Below are positions 6,387 to 10,174 of a stretch of DNA of 10,174 nt, piece after piece. Position numbers and translations under genes: made by a program. Position 1 is the first letter of the stretch. Every line of letters begins with the position of its first letter. The stretch lies in the NCBI GenBank assembly GCA_913048545.1, contig CAJWWH010000060.1:1-10174 (forward strand), read 5' to 3'. The notes beneath the pieces were generated by a model. It made no database searches and was not told where the DNA came from. It saw nothing but the letters and a program-made list of their open reading frames with translations. Source of the stretch: an uncultured Opitutia bacterium (GTDB taxonomy: Bacteria > Verrucomicrobiota > Verrucomicrobiae > Opitutales > MB11C04).

Positions 6387-7019
6387 TTGGTGGTTGGATT
6401 TTTAAATAGTATTTTTGGGCGGAACTTTAGACTGGCTTCCTTTGGGGTTATTCCAGTTTTATTTTTATCTGTATCCCCTAATTTTGCTTTCGCTGACATC
6501 ACGATCCGTGTGGCCAATCTTAAACAGGACATGGAATTGGTCACTCGCGAACTGGCCGGTCTTCGCACGGAGGTGGAGTTGTTACGAAGAGAAAATGCCC
6601 AGTTGAAAGTTCAGGTCGAACAGTTTAATCGAAAGCAATCCTCAAATGCCGGCGTTTCAAGCGGAGCACTGCAGAGAATGAGCGACCGTTTAATCACGAT
6701 TGAGTCCAGGCTTGCACAGAGCGAAAAAAGCCAAGTTGCTTTGCAGAATGGAATTGAAGCAAAAATGGGAAGCCTGATTTCTCAAATGAACAAAGGGTTC
6801 GAACAGGTTCATACTTCCCCTCCCAAATCTTCGCCAGTTCCCACATTTAATCAGGATTATCCACAAAATGGATTTGTTCACAAGGTGGAGAAAGGAGAAA
6901 CGGTATCCAGTATTGCCAAGAAATACAGCTCAAAAACTCAGTGGATCATCCATGCCAATCAAATTGTTGATCCTAAGAGAGTATTTATTGGCAAGGAATT
7001 GTTTGTTCCCCAGCAATAG
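6387..7019 (+). CDS. Exported coiled-coil LysM-domain protein (non-ATG start)
   Basis: Secreted or periplasmic protein of about 210 residues, probably binding peptidoglycan. A signal peptide spans residues 1-36: a basic patch (GRNFR) is followed by a hydrophobic core and a likely AFA-D cleavage site after Ala36. Coiled-coil heptads follow at about 40-82 and 93-140, then a Pro/Ser-rich linker (144-156) and one LysM domain at 163-208 (VEKGETVSSIAKKY, IGKELFVP). No ATG precedes the signal peptide in frame: a TAG stop lies at 6384-6386, so the start is TTG 6387 or, equally likely, GTG 6390. The first in-frame ATG (6531) would remove the export signal. parB begins 8 nt after the stop, so the two are probably cotranscribed. 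The exact role is unknown. Confidence 0.8.
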   Translation: MVVGFLNSIFGRNFRLASFGVIPVLFLSVSPNFAFADITIRVANLKQDMELVTRELAGLRTEVELLRRENAQLKVQVEQFNRKQSSNAGVSSGALQRMSDRLITIESRLAQSEKSQVALQNGIEAKMGSLISQMNKGFEQVHTSPPKSSPVPTFNQDYPQNGFVHKVEKGETVSSIAKKYSSKTQWIIHANQIVDPKRVFIGKELFVPQQ

Positions 7020-7027
7020 ATTTTTAA

Positions 7028-7996
7028 ATGGCCAAACCAGCATCGAGATTAGGCAGAGGCTTAGGAAGCTTAATCGCGGGGGGGACATCTTCGAAAGTTG
7101 AGACTCCATTATCCGGCCAGCCAAGTTCACAAAAAAAAAGTACGGATAATCCTGAGAATATTTCCCCGATTCCTCCCAAACAGTCATTAATTGAGGAGGC
7201 AGGTGAAGAAAACCTGCTTCAGGTTCCAGTTGATTCCTTAGTTCCGAATCCCTACCAACCGAGGAAGGTGATCGAGCCCGATGCAATCCGTGAGTTGGCG
7301 GCCAGTATTGAAGCAGAGGGTTTGTTGCAACCGGTTGTCGCACGAAAAGTCGGGGATACTTTCGAGTTGGTGGCGGGTGAAAGAAGGTGGCGTGCTCATC
7401 AACATCTTGGCCGAAGCAAAATTCTCGTTCGCGTTCTGAGGGCATCCGATATTTCCTCCGCTTCCCTTTCTTTAATCGAAAACCTGCAAAGGGAAGGACT
7501 CAATCCAATCGAGGAAGCACTGGGATTTCATTCTCTTATCCACGAATTCAATCTTACTCAGGCACAAGTGGCGGAAAGAGTGGGAAAAAGTCGGGCCCAT
7601 GTGGCAAATTTATTAAGGCTTTTACAGTTGGATGAGGAATTAAAAGTGCTGGTGTCCTCCCAACAATTAAGTTTGGGGCATGCAAAAGTGCTTCTTGGTG
7701 TGGAAGATGAGCAAAGTAGAAATTTACTGGGAAAAAAAGTGGCCAGTGAAGGATGGACGGTTCGTCAATGTGAGCAAGCGGTGGCAGAAATTAAAAATCC
7801 TTCGCCGTTTAAACGGAAAATAGAGTCCGGTTCCAAAGGTTCTTTTTCCAATCTTGTTCAAGTGGCACAGAATTCATTAAACAGGAAAGTCGGGATTAAA
7901 TCCAATCCTGCAGGAGACGGAAAAATAACCCTTTCTTTCAAAGGCCAGTCGGATTTGATGCAGTTGCTTGAAACCCTTGGAGTGAAGATTGAGTAA
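7028..7996 (+). CDS. parB: Chromosome-partitioning protein ParB (Spo0J/Noc superfamily)
   Basis: DNA-binding CTPase that loads at parS sites near the origin and, with ParA and SMC, separates chromosomes. The N-terminal RLGRGLGSLI (7-16) is the usual ParA-stimulating peptide. After a flexible Ser/Pro-rich linker (about 20-60), the ParB/Srx domain begins with VPNPYQPRK (72-80) and includes the nucleotide-binding GERRWRA (117-123) and ENLQREGLNPIEEA (151-164). The helix-turn-helix is at about 176-201 (LTQAQVAERVGKSRAHVANLL), and a C-terminal dimerisation domain fills about 275-322. At 322 residues it is a normal chromosomal ParB. Its usual upstream partner parA is not here; a LysM protein gene occupies that position. 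No good parS (TGTTTCACGTGAAACA-like) was seen in the window. Confidence 0.96.
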   Translation: MAKPASRLGRGLGSLIAGGTSSKVETPLSGQPSSQKKSTDNPENISPIPPKQSLIEEAGEENLLQVPVDSLVPNPYQPRKVIEPDAIRELAASIEAEGLLQPVVARKVGDTFELVAGERRWRAHQHLGRSKILVRVLRASDISSASLSLIENLQREGLNPIEEALGFHSLIHEFNLTQAQVAERVGKSRAHVANLLRLLQLDEELKVLVSSQQLSLGHAKVLLGVEDEQSRNLLGKKVASEGWTVRQCEQAVAEIKNPSPFKRKIESGSKGSFSNLVQVAQNSLNRKVGIKSNPAGDGKITLSFKGQSDLMQLLETLGVKIE

Positions 7997-8002
7997 ACAA
8001 GG

Positions 8003-8031
8003 TTGCCTTTTCGATTTAAAACGGTCATAAG
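8003..8031 (+). promoter_or_regulatory. Candidate promoter for secG
   Basis: TTGCCT (8003-8008) and CATAAG (8026-8031) are spaced by the ideal 17 bases in the 55-base gap after parB, each matching the sigma-70 consensus at four of six positions. It would begin RNA about 15 bases before the secG start. Read-through from parB is also possible. Confidence 0.33.
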
Positions 8032-8051
8032 ATGTCTTTTTTGTCTTCAAA

Positions 8052-8489
8052 ATGATCGTTTTCTTAACTACTCTTCTTATCCTGCTGTGCCTTGTTGTTG
8101 TTTTACTGATAATGATTCAACGAACATCCGGGGGAATGGGATCCGCCCTAGGGGGTGGAGCCGCTGATCAAGTTCTCGGTGCGGGATCTGCTGCCCAACT
8201 TACAAAAATGACTGTTTGGGGAATCCTCGGTTTCTTTGTTCTTTCCTTCGCACTTTACGCTTTTTATCAAAGCGAGGCCGGCGAGGCTGGTGAACTGCAA
8301 AGACTGGGCAGTGATACACCGGCCTTGGCTCCTAATCCAGATCCCACATTACCAAATAGTGCCCCCATTGAGGCACCTGCACCCGTGCCAGTACCCCCTC
8401 AAGATGCCCCAGCAGTGCCAGCACCTTTGCCTTTGGAAACCGTTCCTCCTGTAAGTATTCCGACTCCGGATGCAAATTCGAGTAAGTAG
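8052..8489 (+). CDS. secG: Protein translocase subunit SecG with a proline-rich tail
   Basis: Small inner-membrane subunit of the SecYEG channel that helps SecA-driven export. Two membrane helices are seen at about residues 2-22 and 53-72, joined by the SecG signature loop: QRTSGGMGSALGGG at 23-36, then DQVLGAGSAAQLTKMT at 39-54. At 145 residues it is longer than the common 70-110. The extra part, about 88-142, is a low-complexity Pro/Ala-rich tail with 18 prolines. A short upstream frame (ATG 8032, MSFLSSK) runs into the start as ATGA. The last 20 bases of secG overlap the start of the next gene, so the LolA-like gene is probably translated from the same transcript. Confidence 0.92.
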   Translation: MIVFLTTLLILLCLVVVLLIMIQRTSGGMGSALGGGAADQVLGAGSAAQLTKMTVWGILGFFVLSFALYAFYQSEAGEAGELQRLGSDTPALAPNPDPTLPNSAPIEAPAPVPVPPQDAPAVPAPLPLETVPPVSIPTPDANSSK

Positions 8490-9375
8490 GGTTATCCCGT
8501 CTTTTCTCGATCGTTTCTTTTTTTTCTGTTTGGTAACAGGTCTGTTCGCGTTTACATCCTTGTTCGGGGAAAGACCCTTTCCTGCACGTGGCTTTGCCAA
8601 AATTCTTTCCAAATCAGAAGCCGCGGATCGATTGGAAAGTTATCGTTCTTTTGTGGGGCGGGATTTAAACAGAAGTGCCTTCCATAGTGCCTACGCTTTC
8701 CGGTTTCGCCTCCGACATATGCCCAGAAGGGGTGAGGAGTTTTTTCGAACCGGTACCATGTACGGAATGGCGCTGGGTCATGGGCTTTCGAGAGTGGATC
8801 TTGACCCTGTAAACGGGCAGGGACAGTCCCTTAATTTTCTTCTAAGTAACGGTCCTAAACCAAAGGCATGGATCAGATTCCCCGATACCCTTCCTCGAAT
8901 GATGGACGAAGAAGAACTGTTCAATCCCTTGATTGAAGGGATGAATCAATCGCCCTTTGATTTATTGATGCCTTTCGTGTTTTGGGATGCGGAATATATC
9001 AAATCCGGAAGAGTGGCCGGGCGTCCTTCCCATCTTTACTCGTTTTCCTCCCCACTCTGGGTACTAAATGCCCGACCTGAAATTACCAAAATTGTCATGG
9101 CTTTAGATAAAAGTTACGAAGCCCCTTTGCGAATTGAAACTTTCGCCCAGTTGAATGTACCGGATCGAACCTTTATTTTGAACAGCTTCAAAAAGGTTTC
9201 CGATCACTGGATAATCAAGTCATTGGATTGTAAGGAACGTATAACCCGTTCCAATACCCGCTTTGAAGTGACTTCCGCAGCGCTTAGACTGGATATGGAT
9301 CGCGTTCTGTTTTCTCCGGATGGATTACTGCAGCAACCCCTCGTCCCGGAGGATGCTTTTATCTCCACCAATTAG
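8470..9375 (+). CDS. Exported protein of probable LolA-like (outer-membrane lipoprotein-sorting) fold
   Basis: A 301-residue protein with a likely signal peptide: basic N-terminus, then the hydrophobic FFFFCLVTGLFAF at 16-28, cleaved somewhere around 34-42. The mature part alternates amphipathic strands. The region FDLLMPFVFWDAEYIKSG (163-180), RPSHLYSF (185-192), VMALDKSYEAPLRIETF (209-225) and SFKKVSDHWIIKSL (239-252) follows the strand order and wording of the uncharacterised LolA_like family ('GRPCYxLxL ... IxKxxxxPLKIExxD ... YKKVDGxWIPK'). This is by eye only. A job in carrying lipids or lipoproteins, or in another envelope task, is inference. The start at 8470 overlaps secG by 20 bases in another frame and is kept because it includes the signal peptide. 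A probable terminator follows. Confidence 0.7.
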   Translation: MQIRVSRVIPSFLDRFFFFCLVTGLFAFTSLFGERPFPARGFAKILSKSEAADRLESYRSFVGRDLNRSAFHSAYAFRFRLRHMPRRGEEFFRTGTMYGMALGHGLSRVDLDPVNGQGQSLNFLLSNGPKPKAWIRFPDTLPRMMDEEELFNPLIEGMNQSPFDLLMPFVFWDAEYIKSGRVAGRPSHLYSFSSPLWVLNARPEITKIVMALDKSYEAPLRIETFAQLNVPDRTFILNSFKKVSDHWIIKSLDCKERITRSNTRFEVTSAALRLDMDRVLFSPDGLLQQPLVPEDAFISTN

Positions 9376-9394
9376 TTCAAATATAAACTTTTTA

Positions 9395-9420
9395 GAATTG
9401 GGCTTGCCCGATTTCTTTTT
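9395..9420 (+). terminator. Probable intrinsic terminator after the LolA-like gene
   Basis: GAATTGGG (9395-9402) pairs with CCCGATTT (9407-9414) around a CTTG loop, with two G-T wobbles, and is followed by a T-rich run (9412-9420, TTTCTTTTT). It lies 19 nt after the stop and ends the secG unit before the next gene. Confidence 0.65.
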
Positions 9421-9445
9421 AGGCATACAAATCGGCAGTTAACTT

Positions 9446-10174
9446 ATGAAAAACGGATACTTATCATCTTGGGCAAAAAATGTGGCTCCTTCCCCAACAT
9501 TGGCGGTGGATGCAAAAGCCAAAGCCTTAAAAGCCGCGGGCGAAGATGTCTGCGGGTTTGGGGCAGGCGAACCGGACTTTGACACCCCATCATTTATCAA
9601 AGACGCCTGTGCCCAGGCACTGGCTGAGGGTAAAACAAAGTATGCCCCGGCCGCCGGTATTCCCGCACTTCGTCAGGCATTGGCTCAGCAATACCATGAA
9701 AAAGGTGTGCTGCCAGAAGTTGCACCTGCACAGGTGGTGCTCAGTCCGGGTGGCAAGTATTCATGCTACCTTGCCATTCTTGCCACTTGTGGTGCCGGGG
9801 ATGAAGTCATTATCCCCGCTCCGTATTGGGTCAGTTATCCGGAAATGGTTAAGTTAGCCGGGGCCACACCCCGGGTAGTCTTTGCCGGAGACGATATGGG
9901 TTTTAAGGTTTCTCCGCAACAACTTGAGGAAGTGCTCACGCCTGCCTCTCGGATGATCATTCTGAACAGTCCGTCCAATCCAACCGGTTGCCTGTATACC
10001 CGTGAGGAAATGGAAGCGATTGTGGAACTGGCGTGCAGGCATGATTTACTAATCATGTCCGATGAAATTTATGAATATTTGCTCTACGATGAGGCCAAGC
10101 ACTTTAGTCCCGCCTCGTTTAGCAAGGAGGCAGCGGAACGAGTCATCACGGTATCTGGATTCAGTAAAACATTC
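9446..10174 (+). CDS. Class I aminotransferase, aspartate aminotransferase type (3' part beyond the window)
   Basis: An open frame of 243 codons runs from ATG 9446 to the window end, so about 60% of a typical 400-residue enzyme is seen. It is a PLP-dependent aminotransferase with the class Ib aspartate aminotransferase pattern: [13 protein letters not shown] near the start, [11 protein letters not shown] at 38-48, [12 protein letters not shown] around 65-76, [11 protein letters not shown] around 124-134, NSPSNPTG around 173-180, [12 protein letters not shown] around 203-214, and the PLP lysine Lys241 in SGFSKTF at the very edge. Family members make aspartate, or act as prephenate aminotransferase in some lineages; the deciding C-terminal part is missing. 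It follows a terminator, so it likely has its own promoter. It is only moderately similar to the aminotransferase at 2618, which looks more AlaT/PatA-like. Confidence 0.93.
   Translation, partial: MKNGYLSSWAKNVAPSPTLAVDAKAKALKAAGEDVCGFGAGEPDFDTPSFIKDACAQALAEGKTKYAPAAGIPALRQALAQQYHEKGVLPEVAPAQVVLSPGGKYSCYLAILATCGAGDEVIIPAPYWVSYPEMVKLAGATPRVVFAGDDMGFKVSPQQLEEVLTPASRMIILNSPSNPTGCLYTREEMEAIVELACRHDLLIMSDEIYEYLLYDEAKHFSPASFSKEAAERVITVSGFSKTF

Noticed and set aside
6930..7445. Long - strand open frame (171 codons) opposite the LysM and parB genes
   Set aside because: It crosses two well-supported genes on the other strand, has no recognisable domain and looks like a shadow frame.
9408..9435. CCGATTT/AAATCGG pairing that would compete with the terminator at 9395-9420, hinting at a riboswitch-like switch
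   Set aside because: The second arm is made after the terminator would already have acted, and no aptamer-like region is seen upstream.
9546..9857. + strand open frame of 103 codons
   Set aside because: It is out of phase with the aminotransferase that starts at 9446 and covers the same bases with clear family motifs.
1..10174. parS sites, CRISPR repeats, insertion sequences, phage genes
   Set aside because: No parS-like 16-mer, regular spaced repeat, transposase or terminal inverted repeat was seen on reading the window.

Overview
The window reads as ordinary chromosomal DNA of a Gram-negative bacterium. It carries ADP-heptose (LPS core) biosynthesis genes, Sec export and a LolA-like envelope protein, at a mid-40s percent GC by eye. 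Almost all genes lie on the + strand and are tightly packed. None of the 11 checkable gene starts has a good Shine-Dalgarno sequence; they have AT-rich leaders instead. Protein style and gene mix suggest Verrucomicrobiota (Opitutae/Puniceicoccales-like), but that is an inference from memory and not proven here.

Region 1 (5-2060) is a three-gene operon: heptose-7-phosphate kinase (hldA-type, kinase domain only), a GmhB-like HAD phosphatase that lacks most of the usual zinc ligands, and a Nudix ADP-sugar pyrophosphatase. Start and stop codons are 5 nt apart or overlapping. Region 2 (2057-3814) holds an Lrp/AsnC regulator and a class I aminotransferase 2 nt apart, resembling the B. subtilis alaR-alaT pair. 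A 22-codon ORF and a 4-codon ORF, joined by ATGA stop/start overlaps, bridge the gap from the Nudix gene to the regulator. Region 3 (3848-5295) is der (EngA), the double-GTPase ribosome assembly factor, closed by a strong intrinsic terminator.

Region 4 (5348-7996) has fmt (initiator tRNA formylation), an exported coiled-coil/LysM protein with a non-ATG start, and parB (chromosome partitioning) without an adjacent downstream parA. Region 5 (8052-9420) has secG with an unusual proline-rich tail. Its last codons overlap an exported, probably LolA-fold protein, and the unit ends in a probable terminator. Region 6 (9446 to the window end) is the first 243 codons of a second class I aminotransferase (aspartate aminotransferase type), cut by the window edge just after the PLP lysine.

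Together the genes cover envelope sugar synthesis, amino acid metabolism, translation initiation and ribosome assembly, chromosome segregation and protein export. I see no phage, transposon, CRISPR, rRNA or intact tRNA. No stretch over 300 bases lacks a gene. I did not find a clear new system. The points most worth checking are the start/stop relay at 2057-2136, the Nudix enzyme inside the heptose operon, the zinc-less GmhB, and the secG/LolA-like overlap.
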